This document shows, piece after piece, positions 22,172-34,699 of a stretch of DNA of 64,000 nt. Location of the stretch: positions 682,001 through 746,000 of the forward strand of contig JALMQS010000137.1 of NCBI GenBank assembly GCA_024734495.1. The letters are read 5' to 3'. Positions within the stretch are counted from its first letter, which is position 1. Each line of letters begins with the position of its first letter. The notes beneath the pieces were generated by a model. The model had not been told where the DNA came from and did no database searches. It was given only the letters and a program-made list of their open reading frames with translations. Source of the stretch: Forficula auricularia (taxonomy: Eukaryota; Arthropoda; Insecta; Dermaptera; Forficulidae). Both the position numbers and the translations under genes were made by a program.

Positions 22172-22600
22172 GGGGTTCCCAAACTTTTCGGAGTCGCGGC
22201 GCCATTTTTCAATTAAAATTTTTCCTAGTAAAAGTATTTCTAATCGTAAAAGTAAGAGATAAAATAAATAATAAATAAATTTTTAGCTTTTCACTTTGTT
22301 TTTTGCCTAGTTAGCCAACAAATAAATAAACAAGATTTGAATTTTTAGTTAAATCACAGATAATTAATTATAATTATTTATGTAAAATTTAAGTTACAAA
22401 TTCAAATCTTAATAAAATTAATCACAAAAATAAAAGCTTTAACAGCTACATTACTGGAAATAAATAATTTGAAATAAAAATAAATATGTGTAAGAGTTAT
22501 TATTTATTTTTTTATTTATTTATATGTGACGTAATTTATAGCCCCTAAGCTTAGGCGACCCAGCGCGTCGACAAGAGGAATTTAATCTCTCTCTGATCAG
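22172..22600. mobile_element. hAT-like MITE, right edge unresolved
   Basis: GGGGTTCCCAAACTTTTCGG at the left, with GTCGCGGCGCC, is a standard hAT MITE beginning, and the TTAGGCGACCCAGC near 22552 resembles the inner right end. The final CAG-type terminus and 8-bp duplication are not visible. Confidence 0.45.
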
Positions 22601-22663
22601 TTATTTTTTAATAATAGTTTTTAAGGAATTTGGTGTTGCTACTTGGTGAAATATTTTTTAAAA

Positions 22664-22838
22664 TTATTTGATAAAAAATACTTGGTAGGTTTCACATTAA
22701 GATATAAAAAATAAAACGAATTTATTTTTGGAGAATTTTGGATTTTGGAGAAAGAGATTAAAGATTCTCCAAAAATAAATTCGTTTTATTTTTTATATCT
22801 TAATGTGAAACCTACCAAGTATTTTTTATCCAATAATT
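22664..22838. repeat. near-perfect long inverted repeat
   Basis: Arms of about 73 bases (22664-22736 and 22764-22838) are almost fully complementary around a 27-base spacer. The core of each arm contains TACTTGGTAGGTTTCACA, related to the tails at 48795, 48883, 49397 and 61240, so it is a fold-back of the family H repeats without the ribozyme-like core. Transcribed, it would form a long double-stranded hairpin. Confidence 0.85.
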
Positions 22839-23605
22839 TTTTAATAATATTAAATTAAAAAATCCACACCAAGTAGATTTTGATCAGGAGAGAAATCGAA
22901 AACATTAAGAGCATAAATAAATACTGTTTAGAAGAGTAAAGCCATACAAATTACTTTATTTCCTATTAAACTTATTTTCTGAATAGGACCGCCAATTCTC
23001 ACTTATAAGCCAAAATAGCAAGGGTTGATATTTGGAATTGCCAAAGCACAACGGCTCTACCCTTGAGAGCAAAGTGCATTAATTTTATTATTACGTGGAA
23101 CCTATAATAAATAAAAAAATAAAATAAATATAAACAAGTATTTAAGAAAATGAAATTTTAATAACGCAATTTTGTTATCAATGCCATCCCAGATTTTGTT
23201 AGGTCAACAATCGAACGAATGCATTCATAAGATAATAAATCATATAACGGCAAAATATAAAATATTTATTATTCAAAATTAATTTTTTGCTTTACTGATG
23301 ATTGGCCTAAATAAAAACTGCAATCAATTTTATATTGAACAAGATAACAATTTTTTGTTTTAATTTAAATGATTTATTTATTTTATTATCGCTACGCTGA
23401 TTTAGGCAGATTGATTAAAATAGACCCAAAGGCCATTTCTCTGCGACAATCTATATATTTGTATTTATGTTCTATTTTTTACGGCTATGTTTAATTGGTG
23501 TTTCCAACCAATGAATTGTATGATCAATCCTCTTACGAAAGGTTTATTCAATTTAATTCATGAAAAAATATAATAATTTAACAAAGGAAAAATAGTAGAA
23601 CGATC
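22839..23605. other. no recognisable gene
   Basis: AT-rich DNA. A slightly GC-richer segment at 22985-23095 has no recognisable similarity. Confidence 0.3.
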
Positions 23606-23756
23606 AACAACATATAACCTTCAGCCTTTCAAGACCCGCGTACAATGTTATCTGTAAATTCGATCCAACACCTGAATTTTCTTTCTATTCGCTGAACTAA
23701 GGGCTTGCACTATATTGAAACATCTTCTTGCATCAATATCATTAAAAAAAGCAGCA
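23606..23756 (+). mobile_element. LINE 3'-end fragment
   Basis: ACATATAACCTTCAGCC encodes TYNLQPFKTR and is followed by a stop, then CTTCTTGCATCAATATCATT and an A-run. It matches the last codons and 3' end of the LINE at 1457 and 33571. Severe 5' truncation is usual for LINE insertions. Confidence 0.75.
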
Positions 23757-24050
23757 ACGTAAACAATCATATATTCTTTTTAATTTTAAATTATTTATTA
23801 ACAGAACACAGTATTAACTATGTAAATACTAGGTTACTAAAGTCGGCTTGATCGGTGCCGAAAATTAACCAAACCCAAAGTTCGTCTTTGGCTATTTCCG
23901 TTATATTGTTCTAGGTTCTAGCTTAAACTAATCTTGGAGATTTTGTAACAAGGATATAGAAATTATTTAATCTCCGTTAAAAGCTTGAAAACAACAATGT
24001 TCCCATCTCAAATATTTCTATAAGAAATGGTTCAATTCATTATAATCATT

Positions 24051-24125
24051 GAATACACATTCCAAGACTGGTTTGACACAACCACCCGTCTCCACTCGGC
24101 TCTGTCCCATCCGTTGATTTTCTAG
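24051..24125 (-). mobile_element. RTE-type LINE 3'-end fragment
   Basis: On the minus strand GAGTGGAGACGGGTGGTTG then TCAAACCAGTCTTGG matches the final codons (EWRRVVASNQS) of the RTE-like copy at 63648-64000. It ends in an ATTCAATGATTATAATG tail. Confidence 0.65.
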
Positions 24126-25845
24126 TAACTTTTAATTTGTGTCTGTACTTTAGTAGGTGATTTAAATTGCTTGAATACAAAACTAATAAAATTTGCTAAA
24201 TTTACTAATTATAAATGTTAGGATCCTCCTGGGCTTCACCCATTTTCCCCCTCCTATTGTTACGCCATTGGTTACTTGTTTCCTTTTCATTTCTTTTCCT
24301 TAATTAAAATAAAGATAATCAGAAGAATATCAATTTTCTTAGTACAAATAAATCTGTAAAAAACACTTTTTACCTCTAGACTAGGTTTTATGCGTTGACT
24401 AGTCGTCTGGATAAAAACTTCTTTAACCTATCAGTATTCTTTATTAGGGGTTGGTTCTTTGTCGTTCCATGAAAAATTGGTTGTGAAAACATGCAAAAAT
24501 CTTTAACTTAATTTTTCTATAAGAAATAGTTATTTCTTGTTACTAGCCCTGGAACCACGAAAAAACATACTCTAATTAAGAACATTTGTAAATTAAAGAT
24601 ACTTAGACCTCTTATGGAATAAACGGAAAGTCTCAGAAAATGTTCTACGTCATTTCTATGTAGATATTCTTGTAAAGATTAAAAAACTCATGGTCAAGAA
24701 AAATATTTAATGTGATTTGATCGCATAATGATTTGGAATCTTGGCACTAGAAGAAATTATATTATATTTCCTTTATGAGAAATAAGCTTCATTAAAGGTA
24801 GTTTCCCTCTAGGGAATTAAAAGTTAAAGTTTCAGGTTTGCTTTAGTCTTATATGGATTCAGCAGGGTTGAATAACTTTGGGTTGTCTTTATTTCTCTGA
24901 TTAAAAAAAATCATATCATCTAAAATCTAAAAAAGGTTTTCTACAAGGAAATTATTTTTTTCGGGGAATTAGCCCCTAGGAAGAGATGAAAAGTCTAATT
25001 AAAATTAATTTCACTTGTATAGAAAAAAATTAAGTATTTTTAAAATTTTTAAATTATCTAAAAAAAATGTATTCAATATAAACATATTTTTCAACTAAAA
25101 TCTTAGAATTGACCTTAAATTCTTTTTTTTAAAAATTTAGTTTTCTATTTCAATCTTTACAGGTCTAAGATTTAAATCAAAATCTGGACATGACATAATG
25201 GTGGTTCAAAATCTATAAAAATATAGTGTGGAAAAACGAAAGCAAAAAAGTACCCTCTTTCCGAATCTTTTACCCCCCGATAGGCGCTACGGGCCTGAGA
25301 GGCACAGTTCTGACGTTTTCGTTCACCCTTTCACCCCTAAAAATGGAATGAGTCTGTCCCTCCCAGTAGTGGCATTTCTTTGGCGGATGTATAGAGCCCG
25401 CCTATTCATGTGACTCTCCCGCGTCGTGGAAAGCAGTTATAAGCATACTGGCATCACAGGCACATTGCCCCTGAATTCGTCATACATTTGAAAGTTCGTA
25501 ATATTAATTTTTCCTGGAGTCATAGGGAACACTAAGAACGTTCAAACTTTAGTCATCACGTCTTATGAATCCTGCAGTAGAATATTAATTTTTACCTAAC
25601 TTTTAAATTAATTTAATTTGTTACTCAAATAATTTAAGTCAATTTGGAGGTGGATAGGACATTTTGATATTTTTTTAGGTTAAGAGTTTTCTAAAAAAAT
25701 AAATGCTTTCTTTTTTGCAACAAATTACGTTTTTCCCATTTTAAATATCCCAAAAACGTAAGTGATAAACTTTCGGATTCTAAAATTATAATTACTAGAT
25801 AATATTATAACTAATTATTAAATTATAATATTAATAACATTTGGT
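24126..25845. other. no recognisable gene
   Basis: AT-rich sequence. A GC-richer patch at 25230-25450 is open on the plus strand (25228-25413) but matches nothing I recognise. Confidence 0.3.
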
Positions 25846-25847
25846 AG

Positions 25848-25905
25848 TGCGGCTGTCAAGCGCATTGCGCCCGATCTGAGGAGTTCGAGTTTTGCACCTG
25901 ACAGA
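25848..25905 (+). repeat. decayed tRNA-like SINE head
   Basis: GTAGTGCGGCTGTCAAGCGC then a B-box-like AGTTCGAGTTT resembles the start of a tRNA-derived SINE, followed by GATTTATGA and a T-run. No duplication was found. Confidence 0.35.
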
Positions 25906-26560
25906 GGATTTATGATTTTTTTTTTTTTTTGAAAATTATATACAATCAAAGAATATCTAAAAGAAAAATTCAAAATTATTTTAAAATATCATCATTGCTT
26001 ACACCACAACTTGCATATTCAAGTTTTTTTCTAAGCGAATTGTTTCTAAACGAACTTTACGACATAATGAAAAGTTTCATTGCTTTGTTCAGCAACTTTT
26101 TACCAGTCCTGCCATATACAAATAGAAATGCCACATAAATAGAATAATAAAAGTGTAAATGGGTTACAAGTGGAGGGCGAGAGGACAACCAACCAAGAGC
26201 GCGTGACTTCCTCACGTTCCAGACTTTAGTGAACCGAACTGGATAATTGCTTAATGAGAAAAAAACATGATCATCAACTTCGAAAAATTCTTGACACACC
26301 ATCATTCAAGTGTGAAATGAAATTACAAGCATTTTTACGGCGAATTCCTATTAGTACCGGAGATATTTATATTTTATTTTTATACATAAAAGCATAAAAC
26401 ATAATATAATAAGTTGTTATTAACCTTCTTTTATTACTATTAAAAAAAAACCTGCATTTTTTACCGTCAAGTTTAGATTTAAAAAGGTGTCAATATCTTT
26501 AAATATAGATCTACTTGGGCATTTTAAATGAAATAAGAGTGTGATAAAACTTAAGGATTA

Positions 26561-26600
26561 CAGAAAAGCCTCTATTTTAAAGTCCCCGATTTAACAGAAA
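26561..26600. mobile_element. solo pogo-like left end
   Basis: TA then CAGAAAAGCCTCTATTTTA and AAGTCCCCGA has the CAG..AACCTC..T-A-GTCC-CG form of pogo/Tigger ends. No matching right end is visible. Confidence 0.35.
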
Positions 26601-26688
26601 AACTTTCGGTCCGTAAGTTCTATCATGCGAAATTTAACACTGTTAATTTTACCACTTGAAAAAGTTCGGCTTTGGAATATACATATTA

Positions 26689-27749
26689 CAGCATTACCTC
26701 GCATAGTCCGGATTTACTAAAGTACGGTTTAAAAATTTCAAAACAAACAAAATTTTAAAATGAATTCTAGTAAATAAAATTATTTTTTTATGCATAAATG
26801 ATTAGTTTTTTCGCTTTATAGAGTCAAGTCCCTTTTTGTGCGGTTTTAAAGTTAAGCGATACAATAAATATTTCAATTTTTCTGGCGTTCCCCGTTGAAT
26901 AAGAATCTTATGTACCTATTCTCATGTCTAGATAATGAAACACTTATTAGCATAGATGAAACGCACTTATGAAGAAAGAGAAGACAAATAGTCAATGAAG
27001 ACTGTGTGGAAGTAGCCCTAGTAGCACAATGTTTCAAACTATATAGTAACTATATTGTCCCTATGTATATTTAGAGGTATCTGCACAAGAATTAACAAAT
27101 AAACAACGATCAAAAATTATTGAAATGTTTTAAATCTTGTAAGAACATATTATGGTAGTTGATTCCAATTTCGAAGGTAACCGGACGATAAACAATTTAA
27201 TTCGTTAGTTACAAAGAAATGTTTGAATAGAAAAAGCCAAAGAGATAAAATATGCAAACATTGATATTATAATCTTTAGACAATAAAAATAATTTGCAAA
27301 AAACATGAATTTTTAAAAATTATTTCTAATAAAGACTTAAATTTATTAATGACATATTATAGGGACCTTACGTTAAGCATTGAGGCAGCACTACTGCCGA
27401 AGGTAGCTCTTTCTTGTGTTTATTTATTCAAATAATTTGGGCTAATTGAGGCAAATATTCTATTATAGTATATATCCTAGATAAAAGAGTGCACGGAGTC
27501 TAGGTGGCCGTGAGCGAGTCTCTTTGTCTTGGACGTTTAATAAATCATCCCCCAAAGATTACATTTTTGTCGCCAGTTGGCGCTAAAGTCGTGACATACG
27601 ATCCCTATTTATTGAAAAACATTTTTATTTTGGAACCAAATATCATTTTTTTGATTTTTTTGTATGTATTTAGTTCCTCGATTAGTCCGGTTAGAAACAG
27701 TTCGGGATATTGGTGAAACATATTACCCGGACTATGAGAGGTTTTGCAG
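26689..27749. mobile_element. pogo/Tigger-like element
   Basis: The ends are CAGCATTACCTCGCATAG... at 26689 and its imperfect complement ...CTATGAGAGGTTTTGCAG at 27749; 19 of 24 terminal bases pair. Both are flanked by TA (26687-26688 and 27750-27751). The 1.06-kb interior has no transposase; the frame at 27504-27716 is not similar to pogo proteins. It is an old, internally deleted Tc1/mariner-superfamily element. Confidence 0.65.
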
Positions 27750-27895
27750 TATAATTAAAGTATATTTTCGAAATTTTTATATCGGCTACTTAAACTTTCA
27801 AATTTATAGTTAATATTGAAAAAAAATTATAGAAAATACGATTAGCTCTTGTTTGAAAAATTGAATATATGGTTCCTAGTTTTATTGGATAAAAA

Positions 27896-28108
27896 ATGTT
27901 TCAACAAGTACCAACACCGAATTCCTTAAAAACTATGGTTCTTAATGGGTTACAAGATTCTATTATGAAGCCCGAACTCGGATCGTTCCTCCCAGAACTT
28001 CAAGAACAATATCTTTGCTGTTCTTTGGACGATTTGAGAATACGAGATAATATCATCAAGAAACTGAATCAGTCTTATCGACAAATGAGGAAGCCTCTGC
28101 AACATTAG
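27896..28108 (+). other. unidentified 70-codon ORF
   Basis: The frame begins MFQQVPTPNSLKTMVLNG and continues with a balanced, hydrophilic composition (PELQEQYLCC, SLDDLRIRDNIIKKL) unlike the Phe/Ile/Lys-rich chance frames nearby, and it is less AT-rich than its flanks. No signal peptide or membrane segment is present. It could be an exon, a captured gene fragment or TE coding sequence. Confidence 0.35.
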
Positions 28109-29400
28109 CAGGAAAAATTATATTCCATAACTTTAACTATAGGTATATTACTTAATGAAAGAAAGATTTCAAGCCGTCTGCAGAGCTGAAATATTATGCG
28201 GTTTTTTATATTATCTAGGAATTATTCGTCAATTCTTTTTCAATTATTTCATAGCAATCTCGTTATTAAAAAGTCACATTCTCACTGTGCTAATGTATAA
28301 TGTATCTTATCTGCTCATCATTTGTTCATTTTAAGAATAATTTTCAAAATTTAATTTATCACCATCGAAAAAAACAAACAACTAAAATGAATTATTTATG
28401 TTGTATCTTATGAAACTTTCATCCAATAAATAAACCGTTAAAATGAATCTGAATCAATCGAAATACAAAAGAAGAAAATGATTTTTTTTCGTGATTTCCA
28501 AGTAGGATTAACATTATTTTCCAATACATTCTTCTTATTGACTGGTTAAATTGACTTATATTATTTTTCGATTGTTTACTACAATATCAGGTGTCACTCA
28601 GTCCAGTATCTTAGATGTACACTTTTACATTATCCAATACGAAGCAGATAAATTATTTGAATCGGTCGCTTCCGGTTCATGATTTCAGTAAAAAAGGCTG
28701 TTGAGAGGAGCATAATATACATTCATAATGAAGAAATAGCTTAGCTTTAGCTTCTTTTAAGTTGGACAGTAAAAATAATAGAAAATACGAATAAAAAAAT
28801 ATTTAGTATTTTTGAATAAATATAATATTCTGACAGCCTGTTCAGCGTAAAGATTAATAATTTTTAATTTCATTTTATCACATAATAGTCAATTCTTTTA
28901 TCTTTTACAACCACGAGTGAAAAAAAAAATTGTAGCTCGAACTTGAATTTGAACTATTTTTTTCATTTTAGAGTTTTTTAACTAATTTAATTTATTTGGC
29001 ACGTATAAGAAAAATATTTAATTATAAAATATAAAAAAATAACTATAGTAATTAAAATCCTAGAAATGTGGTATGAATTTGAACTTGATGCGCCTGTATT
29101 TAGGCAACCGATTGACCGCAGAAGAATGAAAGCTGCGTAAGAGCTAGGCGAGTACAGTAATTGATGGATATCTGGGTAATAATAAAGGAATAAATATATT
29201 AATAATTAAGAAAGTTTGCAAGTAGAAAATTTATTTTTAATGAAAATGGAGTCGAAAAAAAACCAAAATGATGATTATTTTTTCTTGAAATTTAGTTCCA
29301 GATTCAAAATTTAAAATTAGCACTTTTATTTTTCGAAAACTTCACAGTAGATTATCAGATTTCTTATTTTAGAGAAAAAAAAAATTATCAGGCCAAATTG
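28109..29400. other. no recognisable gene
   Basis: AT-rich sequence without a recognisable repeat or coding signal. Confidence 0.3.
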
Positions 29401-29402
29401 TT

Positions 29403-29964
29403 GTGTGTTTTCCAGTATCTAAATATAAATCTCAATATTTAAGGAATTTTATGACTTTATATTGGGCCACGGGTTGGACAGCCAGCTCTGGTTTAAATCG
29501 AATGGGATTAAAGAAGGATATGAGGAATGATAATTTATTTTTTAAAACGGTCACGGATATAATAATCCCTGACTATCCATTATCTATTGACATGTAAGAA
29601 CGTGCAAAGGTCTAAAAGACAAGTCCTGACATGTTTTAGTCCAAGAGAGAAATTACCAATTAATTATAATTGTTCTAGAAAACCCCAATTCCATGCTCCT
29701 TGTACTAGAATAATAACTATAGTCTTGGTTAGTGCCTTAACATATAAACTTTAATCTTATATAGTATAGTTGATCTTATAATTTTCCTTTTAGTGAATTT
29801 TATTCTTGAAAAAAGTTTCACGTATTGTGCAAATGTTCATTCATATTTCGAAAAAGGGAATAAATATATCTCTACATATAAATCTCAAGGTTTTAAGGAA
29901 GTTTATGATATTATGTTGGGCCCCAATCATGCGGCCCGCTGGCCACGGCTTGGACAACCCTGAT
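29403..29964. mobile_element. two copies of a hAT right-end region
   Basis: 29403-29485 and 29870-29964 share ATAAATCTCAA...TTTAAGGAA...TTTATGA...TATTGGGCC. The second ends GCCCGCTGGCCACGGCTTGG then ACAACCCTG, a typical hAT right end (inverted CAGGGTTGTCC). The first ends GGTTGGACAGCCAGCTCTGG, a mutated version. They are two nested or duplicated insertions; left ends are not seen. Confidence 0.55.
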
Positions 29965-30862
29965 ATAGTGTCATGCTAATAAGGATCTTGTCTTTTATTT
30001 TGGGAAACCTGCCTAGAATGTTTATATTTTTAAATTTTTTTAAATTTTTTAAATTTTCATTAAATACTTTATTAAAATACGTTTTACCAAGAACCTACAT
30101 CATTCTCCCTTGACAAAATTACTTTAATTAATTTATTTTCAATAATTCTCATAAATTTCGCATTTATTTTTTTTATTAATAAATATTTATTGTCTTTTTC
30201 AGCCACTTTTTTTACTTTCATGTATATGGTATATTTTTATCATGTAATGATATTAGATATAATGTGAATTATTGCATTCGCCTCCCGGTCTCTTGACACT
30301 TGAGAGTTTCTCTCCCTGAGGCAAAAAAACTTAACTTCACTTTGACACTTCTAGGTGTAAAGAATCGATGCCCTTAATAGTTTGGTTGAAAGGATAAGTA
30401 TTTAGGCGATTTATCGATTATACAATTTTGAAAGATTTATTTTCTAAATTAGTAAAACTCTCGAATGATTATTTTTCCTGCCAACCTTAACTGAAGCAGG
30501 TATAAATTCATTTAAAAATTTTATTGAAACCAATAAACCATAAACAATAAAAGTCTAGGTATGTTATATGTAGTAAATATAAAACTGAATTCATTTCTAA
30601 GCCATCTCTCGAAAAGTGGGAAGTTTTGAAATTTGAAAAATGGCAAACTTGGAATTAACCTTGTCTTTGATAGCCGCCAAGGGTCTCTTTCCTCTTGCTT
30701 ATCCTTTTAGTGCTTTTTCTTGTTGGTCTGTCTTCCCAAGGGACGAGATACCGTTGTTCACACCATTCTCTATTCTTAAACATTATATGAATTATATACA
30801 TAAATTCATAAGAAAGCTTTTTTTTCATTATATTTCTCATTTTTAGATACGATATTTATTTG
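29965..30862. other. no recognisable gene
   Basis: AT-rich sequence. Frames at 30640-30846 on both strands are overlapping chance ORFs in one slightly GC-richer patch. Confidence 0.3.
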
Positions 30863-30874
30863 ATTATAAGTAAA

Positions 30875-31952
30875 GACCGGATTTTTATGCAGTAAAAACT
30901 GCCAAAATATGCAGTTAAAAAGGCTGAAATATGCAAGTAATATGCAGAATACGTTAAAATATGCAAATATATGCAGTAAAAATTGGCTAAATAAATTTTT
31001 TCGCACTAAAAAATTAAAATTGAAGACAAAAAGTCTATATATTTTTTGAAGGAGTGCTATAAATGAAATAGAATGATAAAGTAAGCTATAGACACCAAGT
31101 GTCAAATATGTACTTTTATTGCGTAAAACATTGAACAAAATTCTCATTTAATTTAAAATATTAGAAAATCTTTAAACTCAAAGAAATATTAGAGGGGTGC
31201 ACTTGAATAAAATCAATATAATAAATATAATAATGTTTCAAAAATGTGATCGAAAAAATACTGGGGGGGTGGTTAGTTTTATTTCACAGACACGATTGTA
31301 TTGTATTGCTTTTATTTTTTTATATTAACAAGCTTTTCTTATTGACGTACAAATAATAAACTAATAAAATAATGCAAATATTTGTCCGGCTATAATCTGA
31401 TCACTTTACTAATTTACACACGCTTTCACACACACCCACGAACACTCAATTGCTAAAATGGGTAATAATTTACGAAGGTCATTAAAAAAAATAATAAAAA
31501 TAATAAATAAATAATTAACAAAGCATCTCAAAAATAATTAAAATTTGTTTATAATTGTGAATAATTTATGTTTACAAGTATTTTTCTAAATTATCTTCTG
31601 GTTATTATATCTACGGTCACTTAAAATAGATTTATACAACGAAAGCTCCACATCCTCAAATGTAATGGGGACAAATTTAAAGAAACTTTATATATACATA
31701 TTTCTTCATTTTTTTTTCATTCGTTCTCTGAAAATTTACTTTTAAAAAATCTGTATTTGGAGCGAAATAGGCAATATTTGACAAAAATACTTCAAATATG
31801 CAATTTTATGAAATATTACTCAAATATGCAAAAATATGCAGAATAAAATTTAACCCACAGTATCCTAGATGCATGATTCGGTTATATAATTGATCCCCTG
31901 GCTCGTATGTGGCGGCAAACAAAATATGCAATTGCATAGGATCCGGTCTCTA
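30875..31952. mobile_element. unclassified TIR transposon with ATATGCA subterminal arrays
   Basis: The left end is GACCGGATTTTTATGCAG; the right end, inverted, is AGAGACCGGATCCTATGC. A perfect 12-bp direct repeat ATTATAAGTAAA flanks it (30863-30874 and 31953-31964). ATATGCA occurs at least five times in the first 110 bases and four times in the last 160, all on the plus strand. A target duplication this long excludes hAT, Tc1/mariner, piggyBac and Harbinger; Mutator-like elements (about 9-11 bp) are nearest. No transposase was found. Confidence 0.75.
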
Positions 31953-31964
31953 ATTATAAGTAAA

Positions 31965-33490
31965 CGAAAAAATATAATTCTAAAATTAATAATCATAATA
32001 TAAATTTTTGCTAATTTTCATAAAAATAATATAATTAATTTTAAGTAATATTTAATAAAATGGTCCCAAATAGTCAAACAATATTTTTTCTTTTAATGTT
32101 CAAGAATTGAATTGGGAGATTTTGGAATTGTTTGAACTTGTTTAAAAACAAATGAACATTTTTATTTATAATAGCTACTATTTCAGTTTAAGATATTTTC
32201 AATGTAGATTTTCGAGATCTATATAAAGATTATATTGTATTGTTACAATATGTTTTCAAACTTTGTGCTAATAGGTAATTTTCAAATTTGAAATAATTAA
32301 CTTCGAAATAGTATGAATAAATAATTTCAAAAATGGGAATAATAAATTTCAAAATAGAATCAACCAATTTTCAAGATGAAAAGATATACGAATAGCCTAA
32401 AAAAAACAAGCATAAGTTTTAAATTTTATCGTACTGTAATTTATTCATTTTTTTAATATCTCGATTCCTTCATAAATAAGTACCTTCAATAGTTTTTTGA
32501 AACCACAGCACAGGTATTATTTGAAATAACATTCTAACTTATAAAAGTTGGGCCTACTATAAAAAAAAGTTAAAATATTCTTCTTCTTCGAATTCACAGG
32601 TCTCAATCATCATATTTCTCTTTTCCATAGATTATAATTATAGTAAATTACTAATATATAAAGTCAGATTATTTTAGATTGAAGGATCTAGCAAGTTTCG
32701 CAATACATCGTTTTTCCTGGTCGTAAAATACAAAGTAGAAAAGTAAATGAGATACACGATAAAGCAGGCAAGTCGTGACAGTGGAAAAACGATGATTGAT
32801 GGCAGAAAAATATCTATAAAATGAGATGGAAGTTAAAATAGAGTTTAATTCATCCACCTATAATACGCTTAATCTATTCATTCATTTTTTGTGAATACTA
32901 TTGTTACACAATAATTGTTTTCACTTTATTTAAAGAAGATTTAAAGCTTATAATTTTTAAATTTTTCCTATTGAATTTTATAGTATTCTTTTAGATAATT
33001 TAACAGGTGGGTGCTGTGGATGCGGTGCATCTCTAAAATTATTGCCATAGATGATCAAAAGACGATTTTTAATTATTGTGAAACAAAGTAGGTAAATACT
33101 GAAAAGTTTAATAGAAAAATAATAGATACTGAATGTGTTGTAGATATGAAAATGACGTATGAATTACATTATTCTACAATTTTGCAAACTATTTCACTAA
33201 ATAAAACTAATCGACTTCCAGATATTGAAAATTTAAAAATTATGGAATATTTTAACGTTCGTAAATTTAAAGAATAATAAGTTTGAATTGGTTTCCGGAG
33301 ACGAACTAGTAAATTAGTATTACAGGATTTGGATGAACCAGTCCTGATTCAAATAAGAGAAATTATATATCATTGCACTCAATTCTACTGATGATGGAAA
33401 GTCATAAAATATTCTCACACCAACTAACACTGTAAGAAAAGACAGAAGGGACTGATACCTTGTACTTACTTCATTGACCTTTAAAAAACC
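31965..33490. other. AT-rich DNA with a possible hAT-derived segment
   Basis: No gene is recognisable. GTGGATGCGGTGCATC near 33018 is shared with 2950. 33140-33280 translates partly as MKMTYELHYSTILQTISLN and then INRLPDIENLKIMEYFNV, which may be a decayed transposase stretch but is not assignable. Confidence 0.35.
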
Positions 33491-33521
33491 CCGAAGAAGG
33501 AGGAAAAACCTCCGAAACGTC
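33491..33521 (+). ncRNA. hammerhead-like motif B1 (core mutated)
   Basis: CCGAAGA (normally CTGAAGA), one A, stem II GGAGG/CCTCC, GAAAC, GTC at 33519-33521. Flanks GGCTTTTT and AAAAAACC can pair as stem I with one mismatch. The U4-to-C change in the core should inactivate it. Confidence 0.5.
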
Positions 33522-33570
33522 GGCTTTTTGAAAACAGTAAAAAGATAAAAAAGCTTTTCCTAATAATTTC

Positions 33571-34173
33571 TAATAAGGTCTCCTATTTAGATCTAAACGT
33601 TATTATACGCCCAGTCAACTTCTTACACTGTATAAGGCGTCCCTGTCTCGAATATGGCTCTCATCTGTGGAGAGGGACCTCCAAGCATTCTCTTGCCACA
33701 CTGGATGCGATTCAGAAGAGAGCAATTAAACTAATAGGAGACCCGGCCCTAACAAACCCACTAGACTCCCTGACTCACCGAAGAACCGTTTCTGCCCTTT
33801 CCTTGTACTACAGATACTACCATGGTATCTGTTCAGTAGAGCTGAATTATCCCCCCCTAGAGCCCTCTTTGCTGGAAACGCGCGGTTTTCGAAAGCTCAG
33901 TACCCCTTCGCTGTCAAATTGGATAAAAGCCCAACCAACGCTTTCGCCAACTCTTTTATCCCTATGACCTCAAGAGACTGGAACTCACTTCCAGCCACCC
34001 TCTTCCCCTCAACTTATAACCTTCAGCTGTTTAATACCCGCATCCACAGATACCTTCAACTCCTACCCAGTCCATAAAATCCCCTCTTCTTCTTTTCACG
34101 ATGGAGGGGCCAACCCAGGCCTTTAAGGGATGAACCTTTTTGGTGTATCTCCTTATCTCATCAATATCATTAT
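33571..34173 (+). mobile_element. 5'-truncated LINE, best copy in the window
   Basis: Conceptual frames give TLDAIQKRAIKLIGDPAL, then DSLTHRRTVSALSLYYRYY, NAFANSFIPMTSRDWNSLP, FPSTYNLQLF and HRYLQ, with a stop at 34075. The region follows the reverse transcriptase of jockey/CR1-superclade LINEs. Frameshifts near 33635 and about 33845 disable it. The 3' UTR is CTTTTCACGATGGAGG ... GGTGTATCTCC ... CATCAATATCATT and an A-run, and about 90 bp of it is shared with the SINE at 35347. Confidence 0.8.
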
Positions 34174-34697
34174 TAAAAAAAATGTAATCTTGTTGGATAT
34201 AATTTCTTTTATTTGAATCTGCTTCTTCCAAATCCTGTAATAAAAATAATTTTTCAAATTTCCTATTTAAACTATCCGGTTTGTCTTTATAAATAATATC
34301 ACTTGAAAAAATGTTATAATAAATCTGAAAAATAATAAAAAATTCTATTACGCTATTCTAAATCGTATTTCCATGAATTTTACAAAAAAAGCCAGGAATA
34401 AAATATTATTTTTTAGAAATCAAAAATTATTTTTAGGACATCATCCCATGGCGGAAAAGTCCCCGCCCGCGACTGTGTAAACTTTGTGTATAGTAAAAAA
34501 AAAATCGAACAGATATATATATTTTTTATTTAATTCAATTTATAAAAATGATTGTGGGACTCTATTAATAATGCACAATACATTTCATAAGTTTATAGTG
34601 TTTTGCTCAAAAAGTAAAAGTTACATTATTTCATTCATCTAGGAAGAAGAACTATTGAACACTGGGCTAAAATCACACGTCTTTGGCAGGTTATAAG
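34174..34697. other. no recognisable gene
   Basis: AT-rich sequence. The minus-strand frame at 34031-34231 is a shadow of the LINE 3' end. Confidence 0.35.
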
Positions 34698-34699
34698 TA

